A stretch of DNA of 64,000 nucleotides from Antennarius striatus (GCF_040054535.1 NC_090797.1:751001-815000); one strand, 5' to 3'. Shown: positions 1-12,511, counted from the stretch's first letter. Notes: generated by a model not told the origin, from the sequence alone. Translations and numbers: made by a program.

Positions 1-89
1 CTGCTAGGCGTGTCAGTCGATGTTTCTGGTCTGTGATTGGCTGTCACTGAGCCGCGTCCTCTGACTCTTTGAAGATCTGTCCTGATTGG

Positions 90-468
90 TTACTTGGAGC
101 CCCCCCGGGCTCCCCCTTCCCCTCCTGGGGCCTCTAGCTCCTCTGTGACATCTGAAACCCTGAGGGTGTCCCTGGTCCCTGGTGTTTCTGCGAGGGGACC
201 CGGGTCCAGTCTGGGTCTCGACCCGGGGTCACTGATGATGATGATGTTGGGTGAGGATGATGATGATGGAGGAGGAAGCTGAGAGTGTCTCCTGGTGTAG
301 ACCCCCTGTCTGCCCTGGAACCCCTCCGACCCCGAAGGCTGGTTGGTGTAGGAGGACTCGTCCACCGGGAACAGGGGTCGGCTGGAGGTCACCTGACAGG
401 AACAGGAAGTCAGGATTCAGGGTTTGATCGGGATCCGAAGACAACAAAGGTCTGGAGAGTCATGACAT

Positions 469-506
<38 letters not shown>

Positions 507-3500
507 TCAGGATCACGGGGGTCTAATGTCCAGAGGAGCACCCCCCCCTCTTCCACTCCACTGAGTCTCTACAGGGAAACACGACAGGAAGTTCACACCA
601 ACAGTCACAACATCTGAGCTCACCGAGTGGAACCCGACCAACGTCTACAGCGGGACAGAGAGGACCGGTCAGAACCAGAACCAATCAGAACCCCCCACCC
701 TGTTGGAACCCATCAGAACCAGAACCGGTCTGAGTCACAGCGGGGACGGGTCGACACTGTCGGTGTCGTGTTCCGTCCCAATTCAACTCTGGTTCTGGGT
801 TTGGGTTAAAGTTCGGGTTTGGGTTTAAATTTGGGTTTGAGTTAGCCTCCGTCTCTTTAGCTGCTAGATGCTAATTTAGGGTCAATCTGTTAGTGACGCA
901 GAGAGGGCCGCCTGATGGACTCGACACGGGTCGGGGTCGGGGTCGGGGTTGGGTCGTACCACGTTGAGATGTTGGCCCACGGCGACGGTTGAGTGTTCGT
1001 CGGTGGTCGTTGGTGGTCGTCGCCTCCTGGTGGTTCGGAGCAGCAGGAACAGGATGGAGGACAGGAAGAGGAGCAGGACCGTTCCCACAATCCCCCCCGC
1101 CAGCCGGCCGTCCACGCCTCCGAACAACGGCTGCTCCGTGAACGCCCCGCGGGGGACTGCAGAGAGGAGGGGGTCAGAATCACTCTCCCCAGTAGAACCA
1201 TCACCCTTTAGCGCTAACAGGCTAACGAGCTAACAGGCTAACGAGCCCCCGCTGAGCCCCCGGTCAGGATCGTGGTTGTTATCTCATTAAGGACCAGATT
1301 ACTGCGGCGGCTCGGCCCGCTGGACCAGAACTCCTCCTGTTGGACTGTGTTTGTGTTTAATGAGACCCCCGCTGGGGGGTGATTGAGCCTCCTGCCCCTC
1401 CACAGGAGGCTAATCCACCCCCCTCCCCCCGCAGCGGCGCAGCCTGCAGCCGCCGCGGAGCGTTCAAGGGCAGTCCACTTCACTTCCTGGTCCTCCCCCC
1501 ACCTGGCTGTCCTCGCTGCAGGACCTCGATGTCCAGCGAAGCCCAGACCTCCTCCCCAGACTCCTGGTCCCGGGCCACCACCTGCAGGGGGGTGTCAACA
1601 AAAACATAAACAACCATCAACAAACAAACATTGGTAAACAAATACCAACAAAAAAATCAACAACCATCATTAGGCAAACATCAACAAACAAATGTTGACA
1701 AACATCAACACACCCGCCTGTCTTTGTTCATCCAAACTAACGTTGTCATGGTGACGCCTGACGCGCAACGCGGCGGCGTAGAGCCAGACGTTTACGTTGA
1801 CGGCAAAACAACACGACAACAAATGTCGAATGTCGTTTTGCTTGTTTGTTTGCAGAGGAGCGCAGAGACTCCGCCCACAAAGGCGTGTTGCGTCCGGTGA
1901 TGATGTCACACACGCCGGTCGCTCGTGGACGCGGTGGAGCTCCACCCACCTGCAGGACGTGTCTGTCGAAGGCGTGCAGTCGGTCCGTCCTGGCGATCAG
2001 AACCCCCTGCTGGGTGACTTGGTACAGTCCAGACGGGGGGCGGAGCCAGTAGTGGATGTTTAGATTGAGGCCCTGTGATTGGACAGCAGTGATGACTCAT
2101 TCGGTGTCATAGGGGCGGGGCTACAGGCGGAGTGGTGGGGGTTCTTACGTCAGAGAAGTCCTGGTCCGACACCTGGACCACCAACACCTGGTTCCCATAG
2201 GTGGAGACGATGGAGGCGGGGCTTGAGCTCTGGATGACGAAGCCTTTGTAGGTGGAGCTGTTGAAGACGGGCGGGTGGAGGTTCTGACTGAGGACCCGGA
2301 TCAGAACCGACGCCACGCTGAACTTCAGCCGGTCGTCCTCCTGACACACCTGCAGGGGGAGAGGGGCGGGGTTAGGGACAGGTAGACCACACCCTTTATC
2401 CTTGTCGTAATCATGAATCAACAAACAGGAAGTGGTGTCGTTACCATGACGACGAGCGTAAAGTTGGTCATCACTTGTCGCCTGTTGACGGGTCGGGTCA
2501 GCCTGACCCCGCCCGTCCGGTTGTTCATCACAAACCTGCCGTGGTCGTCACCTGGTGACGCAGACACACCTGTTGTTACCTGGACACGCCCGTACACACC
2601 TGGACGCATCCGTTCACACCCGAACACGCGTGAGTGGCGGCGCTGACCTGACAGGATGCTGTAGAGCAGCGGCGTGTCGATTCCCCGGTCCCCGTCCTGC
2701 GCTCTGATTGGACCAGGAGAAAACTCCACAACTGCTTCCTGAAACACGAACCGTGGGTGTCACCAACCGAACCAATCAGAGTCCAGTGGGTGGAGCCAGG
2801 TCCTACCTGCTGCTTGTGCGTGATGTTGGCGGTGTAGGCGGGACTTAGGCATACGGGGACGCCGGAGGAAACGGGGGTGCAGGGCAGGAAGTGAGGATAC
2901 TGGTCGTCTCCGTCCTGGATGTCCAGCGTCAGGACGGCAGACGTGTTGAACTCCTCCAGGGTGTTGGTCTCCTGCGGGCCCGACAACGTCTGCGGTTCAT
3001 TTCAACATGTTGACCTTTGACCTCACACGTGACCTTTGACCTCACCTGGGCCCAGACGGTCACCTGCAGACGCGTCCTGGTCTCGTAGTCCAGAGGTTTG
3101 TCCAGAACCACGTCTCCGCTGTTGGGCAGATCGATCCTGAAGAACCGGGCGTCAGGCTGCAGGTCAAAGGTCACAGGTCACAGGTGACGCCACAGACAGG
3201 AAGCGGCCGTAAGCGTGTGGACGAGTTGCTCTGCCCTCACCGACGACTCGTCGATGATGTAACTGATCATGTCTCCGTCGGCGTCCGTCGCCTTCACCGT
3301 GAAAACCACCGAGTTCACCGCCGTCAGCTGCAGGCAGAGCAAACGGTTGGCAGGCGCCGGGCGTCGCCGTGGTAACGCCGTGCGTCTTTTACCTCGCTGG
3401 CAGCGACCGGCCGGAGCGTCTCCTCCAGGAAGGCGGGCCGGTTGTCGTTCTGGTTCAGGATCTCCACCAGGATCCTGGACCGACTCTGTGGAGACGAACC

Positions 3501-4035
3501 AATCACCTGAGTCCTGAAGACACGCCCACGCCCACCAGTCATGTGACCCACCTGTATGACATCATCCTCCGAGCAGGTGAGCTCCGCGATCAGCACCGAT
3601 CCCAGCACCTGAGACGAACACAGTGATGTCATCCTCCAGGTGACCCCACCCTCCCACCCCACGCCCACCGGTCAGATCCGGGCGTACCTCCCGGTCCAGG
3701 ACTCTGGAGGCGGAGCTATTCAACCGGATGGTCCGGCCCTCTAGGTAGAACCAATCGGCGGCGGCGCCGGTCAGACACAGCCGGACAGCGTTGGCGCCGG
3801 GCTCCATGGCGACGCTGAGGGTGGCGATCAGCTGACCCGTGGGGCTGTTCTCGCTCACCCTCACAAAGATGTCCGCCCCCCCCGGACACAGCCCGGCTGG
3901 GGGCGGAGCCAGATGGGTCACTAAAGGGGTCACCTGACCGGGGTGTCGATGTGAGGTGCGGCGCTCACCTGAAGCGACGTGATAGGACAACCGGAGCGCC
4001 ACCTGCCACAGCAGCAGCCTGCAGGGCGTGGCCAT
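90..4035 (-). CDS. cdhr5: Cadherin-related family member 5-like protein, 14 coding exons, complete
   Basis: Single-pass calcium-dependent adhesion protein; CDHR5 in mammals links the tips of brush-border microvilli. Exons in coding order: 4035-3969, 3896-3688, 3608-3552, 3485-3393, 3327-3241, 3156-3046, 2989-2807, 2738-2648, 2551-2445, 2349-2149, 2072-1950, 1581-1503, 1156-960, 392-90. All joins keep frame and give 635 aa. The start follows a short leader (MATPCRLLLWQVAL). Cadherin signatures are the QNDNRPAF linker in exon 4, KATDADGD in exon 5 and AQDGDRG in exon 8. The FLPC and GPIRAQDGDRG stretches fit CDHR5 better than classical cadherins. The membrane segment in exon 13 (GGIVGTVLLLFLSSILFLLL) is followed by basic RTTRRRR. 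The last exon encodes a Pro/Ser-rich tail ending GGSK. No mucin-like Thr/Ser/Pro repeats are seen, unlike the long human isoform. The final donor after NV (960/959) is less certain, because the frame also stays open to a stop at 882. Confidence 0.85.
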
Positions 4036-4276
4036 CCCCCCCAAACAACCGGTTGTTTACCGTCTGCTGGACTGAGTAAACAACAATAACAAACAGAGAT
4101 AAAAGGAAACAAACAAACAAACAAACGCCATCAAACATCAACTTTGTCCTCCGACGACCGAACGCAACAAACGCCCAACCAATCAGCAGCCGGCTCGTCA
4201 TTCCAGCATTCCATTGGCTGAGGAAGCAGCTGAAGGGTAAGGAGACGATAGCTCAACATGTTTACCTCCAGATAGC

Positions 4277-4307
<31 letters not shown>

Positions 4308-4380
4308 CGACTCACCTCCCTCTCTGCTCGACAGGCAGCGGCTCCTCCGGCTCGCCGCCACATCGTTTCCCTCAGAGAAC
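4036..4380 (-). promoter_or_regulatory. Probable 5' UTR exons of cdhr5
   Basis: On the minus strand a good donor (GAG|GTGAG, exon end at 4316) precedes an intron holding a (TTG)n tract. A matching acceptor (CCAGCAG|ACG, exon start at 4063) lies 28 bases upstream of the cdhr5 start codon. This is inferred from splice signals only; the transcription start is not visible. Confidence 0.4.
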
Positions 4381-4388
4381 AGAGGCCG

Positions 4389-4432
<44 letters not shown>

Positions 4433-4818
4433 CATTAGCACAGCTTACACAGCATTAATGAGCGGATAAGTAGGCCAACGTGCTGCAGGAGTTTAAACCC
4501 CAGGAGAACGACCCCGAACAGGCCCCGCCCACTCACTAGTTAAAACACCTGAAGAAGAGACTAGTGTAAACGCCTCCATCGGACCTGAACGATGTTCTCA
4601 ACGCTCCGTTTCCATGGCGATGTGTCTGCTTGAACAGTTAAACCGTTAATGAGGATAATAATTGGTTCCCATAAACTTGTTAACACTAATCGGTGCGTTC
4701 TTCTGCCGTCCAATCACAGCTGGTTGTTGTTGTTGTGAGGCATCATTTAAAATGCAAATGAAGGGGCGTGGCCCCCCGCAGGGGCCGGTTTTTATTAAAC
4801 AATCTGCACCAATCAGCT

Positions 4819-4941
4819 TCATCTGCTGGCAGCAGCTGTTCCATCTTCTGTCAGTACCAACCTGCTGTCAGTCAGGGGCCCCCGGGGGTCCAGAGAGGAC
4901 CCATCATCACCTTCATCTTCATCATCTTCGTCTTCCACCAC
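4819..4941 (-). CDS. Candidate terminal coding exon of an unknown gene
   Basis: On the minus strand, a T-rich tract with TCCCAG is followed by a 40-codon open frame with an acidic start (VVEDEDDEDEGDDGSS) and a TGA stop. An AATAAA signal (4796-4791) lies 23 bases past the stop. No upstream exon could be assigned and the protein is not recognised. The acidic part could be chance from a CATCTTC-rich stretch. Transcript evidence would decide it. Confidence 0.2.
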   Translation of the reverse strand: MVEDEDDEDEGDDGSSLDPRGPLTDSRLVLTEDGTAAASR

Positions 4942-5502
4942 CTGGGACACAAACAAACAGGTGTAGGACGTCCTCCTCTGACGCCGGCGAGGCGTTCAGG
5001 GCCGTCGGACATCAGATCAGCGGTTCATGAACCTTCAAACTTGACACTCGAATGAAATCATCAGATGTGACCCAGTAAGCGGATGGCCACGCCCCTAGAG
5101 GCGGAGCGTCTCAGGGGTCGGATCCGGCTGAGGAGGCGGTCCTCCTCTGGCGCCTCGGGCCCCGCCCCCGGGCCCCCAGGCGGCTGGAGGGACTATTTGT
5201 GGAGCGATAATGACGCTCCTGCTGGAGAGGAGCCGTGAACACGGAGCGGCGCCGATGCAGAACCCAAACTAAAAATAAGTCCAGGAAAAGTTTTGTCCAG
5301 ATTCTATTGGCTGGAAGTCGTTCGGTTCTCAGGAGCACCGACCAACCAGTGACGGGGTCCAACGGTCTGGTGCCTTCAGGGCACGGAATAAAATCAGAAA
5401 CCCAGGCGTGACGTTCAGGTCGGTTTATTAAAGTTTGACAAGTCAGAATAAAACAGTGTCAGACAGAAGCCCCGCCCATCGTCCCGTCAGGTCAGTCCTG
5501 CT

Positions 5503-5574
5503 CTAGAACCCGGCCTTCAGGGTCTTCGGTTCCCCTGAGGGTTCTGTGACATCAAAGCCAGACGAGAAGGAGAC
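5503..5574 (-). CDS. Candidate short terminal exon, unknown gene
   Basis: A minus-strand frame of 23 codons (VSFSSGFDVTEPSGEPKT then LKAGF) ends in TAG after a weak acceptor (CTGAG). An AATAAA signal lies at 5429-5424, about 74 bases beyond the stop. This layout fits the end of a gene, but no partner exon was found and the acceptor is poor. Confidence 0.13.
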   Translation of the reverse strand, partial: VSFSSGFDVTEPSGEPKTLKAGF

Positions 5575-5664
5575 CTCAGAAAGGGTCAAAGGTCACCGTT
5601 TAGACTGATCATTAGCAGAAAGATTCGCATAAGTTTGGGTCTGATTGTTGATGATCAGGTTTAT

Positions 5665-5684
5665 CCTAACCCTAACCCTAACCC
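5665..5684. repeat. Short interstitial telomere-like repeat
   Basis: Three tandem CCTAAC units plus CC. It is too short to call a fusion scar and may be chance. Confidence 0.5.
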
Positions 5685-6825
5685 GGTTTATCAATCTATT
5701 ACTAATCTACCCTAATCAGCTGTCACCAAAAAAATCAATAACAGTCTAAACCGATCAATAACTTATTAGTGACACTTTATAATATTTCAATCAGCTGATG
5801 AATAGTAGAATTAATTCTGTGGGTTTAGCAATAAATGTTACAGAACAGATCAATACATGTTATTGCAAATATCTGATCAAATATCTGATCACTATCAGAT
5901 CAGCCAATCAGTTCTATCAGGAAACATGAAAACCACCACTAGGACGTTCAGCCTGCTACATGCTAACGCTACCTGCTACACGCTAGCAGTGACTACCTGC
6001 CAGGTGACTGAGGATGAATTCAAAATATTAAAAAAGTTCCGTTAGTTGCACTGAATTCAGAGTAAATTTCTGTTAAAAATCTGTAAAATTGTAATTTAGA
6101 TTGATCATCAGCGACAAACTGATTTAAAAAAAAAACTCCCAACATGGGGGCGGAGATAAATATGATCAGTTTTGCAGTTTTTTTTCTAAATTTCTGCTTA
6201 ATAATAGTAAAAAAGTGTGGGAAATGTTTATGCACTTTTCGTTTGATGAAAGTTGCATCATCATAACGTGATATGATGTAATTTTATTTTGAAAGGCCTT
6301 GAGTCAGGTGTTGCAGCGCCCCCTGCAGGATGGAGGGTCCCGCCATGAGTGAGGAGGAGAGTCGAGTTACGTTGTTTCACAATAAAACACAGATACTCAG
6401 AGTACAACTACTAATACAGAATTCACAGTCGAGTACAGCTTTGATGTCTGATCACGACCTTAAATGGACATCAAAGTAACTGCAGTAGAAATAAATTGTT
6501 ACCATTGGTTGAAACAAACCCGACTGATTTATTTACCTGTTAACCGATTCACAGATAAAAATACAAAAATTTTCGCCTTAAACTAAATTAAATGTTCGTT
6601 TTTACACTTTGGTCACAAATATTCACTTTTCTGAAAACCCAGAAGAATCACTTCAAGAACGACATAAAGATGAAAACATCCACCAAAAAAAAACATTTCC
6701 GCACAAAAGTTCACATGTTTGATTTCGTGGTTCGGCTCAGCTTTAAAAACAGTAAAAATGTCATGACGTTGTTAAAACCTTCAAAGTAAGAGACAACAAC
6801 TTCAAAATAAAAGTTTTCCCTCCAG

Positions 6826-6831
6826 TTTATT
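6826..6831 (-). terminator. Likely drd4 polyadenylation signal
   Basis: AATAAA on the minus strand, 65 bases beyond the drd4 stop codon at 6896. Confidence 0.5.
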
Positions 6832-6895
6832 CCAGGTTTTTCCTCCTGGTGTCGGTTCAGACCGGTTCAGGTCCCATCCTGGTCCCGGGTCGGCT

Positions 6896-9715
6896 TCACG
6901 TCCGACAGCAGAGCAGTTTGTGAAAGACGTTCCTGAACTCGGCGTTGAAGGCGGTGTAGATGATCGGGTTGACGGCGCTGTTGACGTAGCCGAGCCACGT
7001 GACCACGGAGATGAGGGTGGGGCCGATGTCGCACGACTGACACGACACTTTGGTGACGTGGACGACGAAGAAGGGCGTCCAGCAGGCCAGGAAGAAACCT
7101 GGAGACACGAGGAAGCACCAGTGAGCTCACGGCGACACCAGGGTGTCGTCTGCATAGAGGCGTATCACAAACACTTAGAGTTAATGAAAACCGGAACCGG
7201 AACCGAAACAAGAAACTTCAAAAGAAATGAAACTCCAGACACTGATGGCTCATGTTCCACCATCACTCATAAGCTCCGCCCCCTCCCGTCGTCCCTGGAT
7301 ACGTCCATTAAAACCTCCGTTGATGCGCGTTCCTCCAGCTGATCGCCGGAGATCTTTTACTCGACACCTCCTCACGCAGCAGCGCTCCTCGAAGTTGGAG
7401 GTGTCTAAACGCGGCTCTGGTGTGAAGCTGCCGCTGACACCGTAAAGTGGTTTCCATGGTGACGCCTGATTAGAAGAGAATTCTATTTTTACTGAAGATC
7501 ACGGCTCAACTCGCCGCCACAGTATAAACATTAAAATCAGAACCGACGTCCTGCTGGGAGGGAAGAAGATCACCATGAACGAGTCCTGCGGCGCCGGTCC
7601 TCCCCGTGGCGACACCTCCTGGGGCGCTTTAAGATGCTCTCAAGTATTCAGTCGCTAGCGGCGATGGTAGCGGCAGACGCCAGCCCCCTGATTGGTCAGT
7701 CCTGTTTCAGCAGAACGACCCGTCTGGAGTCATGTGACGCACCAGGACTGATCTCCTCAGGATGTCCAGAGTTTTGTTTAACTTGAGCTCCTCCTACAAA
7801 ATGCTCTAGGACACGCCCTCCTTGGCCTCTGATTGGCTTGATTAGCAATAGTGACATCATTGTCCTGAAGAGCCAATCAAGTGGTGGTTAGGGTGTGACC
7901 ATGACATCATTAGTCCTGATCAGCTGTTTTACCCCCGGGAGCAGAATTTTAAAAAATCCAAACAAAATTTAATTTGAAAACTCTACATTTTTGGAAATTT
8001 AAATGTCATTTTTAATTTAATTTAATTTTAATTTTTAATTAAAATTTTACACAAAATGTAGAATTTGTAAATGTTTAAAAAATATTTTTTAATTCTCTTC
8101 TCATCAGGTCTGATGTCATCATATGACATCAGAGTGTGGGCGGAGCCTTGGTGCCCTCCTGTATTGTGGTTTCCGTTTGTTAAATAAAGTTTGATTGAAC
8201 GACTCACCGACGACAACGGGCAGCACCTTCATGGCTTTGCGCTCCCTCCCGCTGACCCGGCTGCTCTTGGTGTTTCTTCCTCCCCTCCTCGTCTTCCTCA
8301 CGCCGTTGCCCCGCCTGCTGCCCGCCCCCCTCCTCTCCGCGGCCTCGCCGTCCGACATGCTCTCTGCCTGCGTCGTCATTGGGTCGCTCTCCGCCGCCGC
8401 CGCGTCGGGCGGCTCCCCTGACCCCGGGGCGGCGGTGGGCGTGGTCACGGTCACGGCGGACGGGGAGGTGGGGCTGAGGCTGGTGGGCGTCGCGTACACC
8501 ACCTTCCCTCGCCTCCCTGTCGTGGAGGCTTTCGCTCGCCGTAACGCCGAGCCCAGCCGCAGCGACAAACCCCGACGGTGGGCGTGGCCCCCTTGGGACT
8601 GGCTCCGCCCACTCCACCGCCGCAAGCCGCGGAACGTCCAATAGTAGAGGAAGAGCATGACGGGACACGGCACGAAGAAGGAGCACACGGACGAGTACAC
8701 CACGAAGCGCTCGTTCTCCAGCTTGCACACGGCGGGGTCGCGACCCGGGACCCGGTTCAGGCCGAAGATCACCGGGCTGGCCACGCCCAGCGACAGCGCC
8801 CAGGTGGCGCTGATGAGGGTCAGCTGACGGAGGCTGAACTGGTTCCGGTTGTACTTCAGGGGGACGACCACCGCGATGTACCTGCAACGCAAACCAGAGC
8901 AATCCGATTGGACGCCGGACAGGAAGTGATGGTTTTTTAAAGATTCATGAAAAGATGTGACAAAGGCGTTTCCATGGAAACGGTTTGGAGTGTGATGCAA
9001 CTGGAGGTCTGGGTCAGGACCAGGAGGAGCATCGTTCTGTTGGAAGATTTCCAGACGCCTCTAGTGGGGGGAGGGATTAGTTCCCCATCTGGACCCCCCA
9101 GGAGGACCCGGGGCGTCTGGACCGCTGCCCGACTGGATGGCGGAAAAATCAACACGTTTTTCTGGCTGCAGAGACGAGGCGACGCCTCGGATGGAAACAC
9201 GACTCGTGTTTGACCTTCAGGGGTCAACACGAGTCGTGGGGGGTGAAGGTGCGGGTGGGACTGGGGGGCACAGGGGGGCTCACCTGTCCACGCTGATGGC
9301 ACACAGGTTGAGGATGGAGGCGGTGCACAGCATCACGTCCATCGTCATCAGGGCGTCGCAGACGTAGACGCTCAGGGTCCAGACTCCGCCCAGGAACTGA
9401 GAACAAACAGACGGACCAGTCAGAGGCTCCGCCCCCCCCCGGTACCCCATTTCCCTCCCCTTCCCGCCTGCTGACCTCGGAGTAGACGAAGAGCGGCAGC
9501 ACGAGGACGGCGAGCAGCAGGTCGGCCACCGCCAGGCTGATGATGAAGTAGTTGGTGGCGGTCTTCAGGGAGCGCTCGGTCAGCACGCTGACACACACCA
9601 GGATGTTCCCCAGGATGATGACCAGGATCAGGGGCACCCCCAGGACCAGCGCCAGGTAGTGGTAGTCCTGTGGGCGCGCCGCACCTGAGGGGCCGCTGGA
9701 CGTCACGGCGTCCAT
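6896..9715 (-). CDS. drd4: Dopamine D4 receptor, complete, 4 coding exons
   Basis: Gi-coupled class A GPCR for dopamine at the plasma membrane. Exons in coding order: 9715-9476, 9396-9284, 8881-8208, 7098-6896; the junctions keep frame and give 409 aa. TM1-2 carry [20 protein letters not shown] and [19 protein letters not shown]3 has the amine-binding Asp at about residue 100 ([16 protein letters not shown]) and DRY at 117-119. TM5 has the YSSVCSFF serines, TM6 CWTPFF (348-353) and TM7 [10 protein letters not shown] terminal CCRT is a likely palmitoylation site. The long third cytoplasmic loop in exon 3 is Arg- and Ser/Thr/Pro-rich, without the 48-bp repeat of primates. TM5 and the loop identify D4 rather than D2 or D3. 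The intron positions match the vertebrate DRD4 pattern. The chosen ATG is in frame with TM1; upstream lies a (TG)n tract. Confidence 0.95.
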
Positions 9716-9751
9716 GATGACCCTGAACGCATCAGCTGGGCGGTGTTCAGC

Positions 9752-9786
<35 letters not shown>

Positions 9787-9802
9787 ACTGAGTCAGTGTG
9801 TG

Positions 9803-9851
<49 letters not shown>

Positions 9852-10348
9852 CATCAGTGTGTCCCAGACTCTCATGGTGTGTTCAGGCTCACCTCGGCGT
9901 TTCCAGCCCCGCCTCTCGGCACATTGCTGTGATTGGTTCGATCTCGGAGGCCTGGTGGCTGACTGAGCTCTGATTGGTCGGATTCCTGCCCCCCCTCATG
10001 ATACTTGTTGTTGTTTTGGTCACTGTGAGTAAACAGGAAGGGGTTTACCAACAAACTCTGGCTGGAGAACCAAACGCAGAATAATCCGTCAATGGAATCG
10101 GTCCCTGAACGCATCGCTGTGGAAGAAAACATCTGTAAAGTTTACGAGCCAAAAGTTGTTTGTGGATGATTTTTGTTTGTTTGTTTGTTTTGCTGTTTGT
10201 GGGTGTGGTCATCCGCCTCGTTGAGGTAGAAAGGGGCGGATCTTTAAGATGAAGGTGCGGGGCCGCCTCCGTCTGAAGTGTTTCCTCTGAATTAAGGAGC
10301 TCCTCGTGTGATGCTGCTGCCATGACACCCACACACACACAGCCTGTA

Positions 10349-10377
10349 ACACACACACACACACACATACACACACA

Positions 10378-10447
<70 letters not shown>
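10349..10447. repeat. (CA)n microsatellite
   Basis: About 99 bases of nearly pure CA with a few TA interruptions, upstream of drd4. Confidence 0.95.
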
Positions 10448-10449
<2 letters not shown>

Positions 10450-11281
10450 GCCTGATTTAAAATATGTCTAAATTAACACCTTCATGGTTACCATGGCGCC
10501 CTGAGAGGGAGGCGAGCTCAGAGTTTGTTTTAATGATGTCCAGAACAATAGATCTGGTTCTGGACCTGATCTGTGATCCGTCTCCTCATTGGACCTCCTG
10601 GGGTTTTACTGGGGGGGCGAGTGAAGACAGTGGGGGCAGTTGGGTTCTGATACGTCTCATTGGGGGCTCGTTATAGAATATGGGGGGCCTTGAAGGCGTC
10701 TGCAGGTTGTTCTTGTGAGGGAACGACGGGTTTCCTTTGATTACAGTAGATGGACGATGCGTTCACACGCGGTGGGAGATCAGACGATCCGCTGCAGATT
10801 GTTGTTCTGGTGAATTAAATTCAGCGTAACGTAGTGTAGCGGGATCAAAGCGTTTTATTCATTCATCGCGTTTAAAGCGTTCGCTCTGCGATGGATGTGA
10901 CTCAGACGGTTACCATGACGACGCTGACTCCGTCTCTCAGAGCTGACAGCAGATAAGAGGAAACAGAAACGGGATTAAGATGAGAATCAGAGCGTTGCTG
11001 CTGTGCTGCCTTCAGGGAACGTCCGTCACCCAGAAACTAAAGGCCTCACCGACACGAGAGATCAATACTGATCAATACTGATTACGTTCCTGTGATAGTC
11101 TGTGGTGCATTCAGGCACACAGGGTAAAAGTCGGTTTTATTCTACACTCTAAATTAGAATGTAGAATAAAAAATATTGAATTCAATTGAATATTAAGCTA
11201 ATGCTAATTCAAGCATGTTGGAGAAGCTAATGTTGTTATAGCCCGTTGGCGATGCTAATACTGGTTGTGAAGCTAATGCTA

Positions 11282-11425
11282 TTTTAATTTATTTATTCAT
11301 TTAATTTAATTTTTTCCCCCGGATATGTTAATATAACAAACTTCACAACGTCATCACATTTATAACATCAGCAACAGCATCTGAAAAAGAAAAGGACTGA
11401 TGGGTAGAAGACAGTAGCCTTGTTT
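11282..11425 (-). mobile_element. 5'-truncated LINE tail, same family as the copy at 32989-34880
   Basis: The stretch with ACATCAGCAACAGCATCTGA aligns by eye with the segment at about 33000-33130 (ACATCAGCAACAACATCCGA), including the following A-rich run and GGGTAGA. It looks like only the 3' end of the element, on the minus strand. Confidence 0.6.
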
Positions 11426-12511
11426 TTAGCAGCAGGTGTTTCGCTGTTTTAAACCCGCGCTGACGCTAACGCTGTTAGCTGTGGCGTTGGACTAACGATG
11501 CTTTCCTCGCCTCCTCCTAACAATCAGAGCTCTCCCGGGTGTTGCGGTGACGGCTGACTGAGTCTCTACATCGTTATTGTTTTTTACACTCGTTATTTAT
11601 TTGTCAACACTCGTTGTTGTTGTTGTTGTCGTCCAATTATTTTAGTGAGCCGTTCACCAGATTCAACGTTTCTCTGCGCCTGGAAACCGCAGCTGATCTG
11701 ACGTCAGTGGTTGAAACAGGTGCTGTGGTGATGATGATGATGATGATGATGGTGATGATGGTGATGATGATGGGGTGTAATAAACGTCGCTACACTGACA
11801 GACACATCAGTTTGCAGGCAGCTGACGCGCAAACAGCTGCCATTAGCGGCGCCGCTCATCACTCATTGCAGCCAGAAAACACTTTAATGACACGCTGACG
11901 AGACGCCGCCTCTGATTGGACGGCTGCGGTCACATGACAGCAGCTGAAGAGTCACGAATCAGTTCCGAAATGACAGCCCCGGAACAACAGGAACGGAGGA
12001 GGCGGTGAAGTTCATACAGCACTGCGACGCACATGTTGTTTACCTGCGTTTGATGTAATCAGAGTGGGCGGAGCTACATCATTGTTACTATAGAGACATG
12101 TTGAGCTCTCAGCTGATTGGTTTTTGCTGCGGTGATGAGGAGGAGTTGATGTTCGGCTGCAGGTGCTGAACAGCTGGTTGGATTAAACACAAGGTCACAA
12201 GGTCATGATGTCATGAGGTCACATGACGTGGGGGGGAGGACCGCCATCCATTAATTAATAACCACATCTGTTATCATAATCCATCAGACCGCAGCAATAA
12301 AAGTCATCTGCTCCCTCTGGGTTTCACAATAAAAGCGTGATGCCTCACTGACTCTGACCAGGACCAGGACCAGAACCTGGTCCAGGTCCATCCTGGCCTC
12401 TCATTGGTCCGTTCGTCTGCAGGACTAGGATGATTTTGAAGTTAAATATATCAGCGATGAACTCAGTCTCTAAAAAGTTCAACACCCTCCCCCCTCCGGG
12501 AGAATACCAAC

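Larger units (their letters stand above)
4381..6895. other. Interval between drd4 and cdhr5
   Basis: No gene is firmly supported. The interval holds a (TG)n tract at 4391-4430, a GC-rich block at 5090-5260, two candidate minus-strand terminal exons (4819-4941 and 5503-5574), three telomere-like repeats at 5665-5684, and AT-rich sequence at 5640-6800. Mammals carry the secretin gene in the equivalent place; no secretin-like peptide was recognised. Confidence 0.6.

Noticed and set aside
4819-5574. Fish secretin gene between drd4 and cdhr5
   Set aside because: No peptide starting with the glucagon/secretin-type HSDG motif or dibasic processing pattern was found.
5665-5684. Chromosome-fusion scar from telomere-like repeats
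   Set aside because: Only three units, and not located at the gene-order junction.
8191-8940. Long frames antisense to drd4 exon 3
   Set aside because: Shadows of a GC-rich coding exon whose sense frame is a clear receptor.
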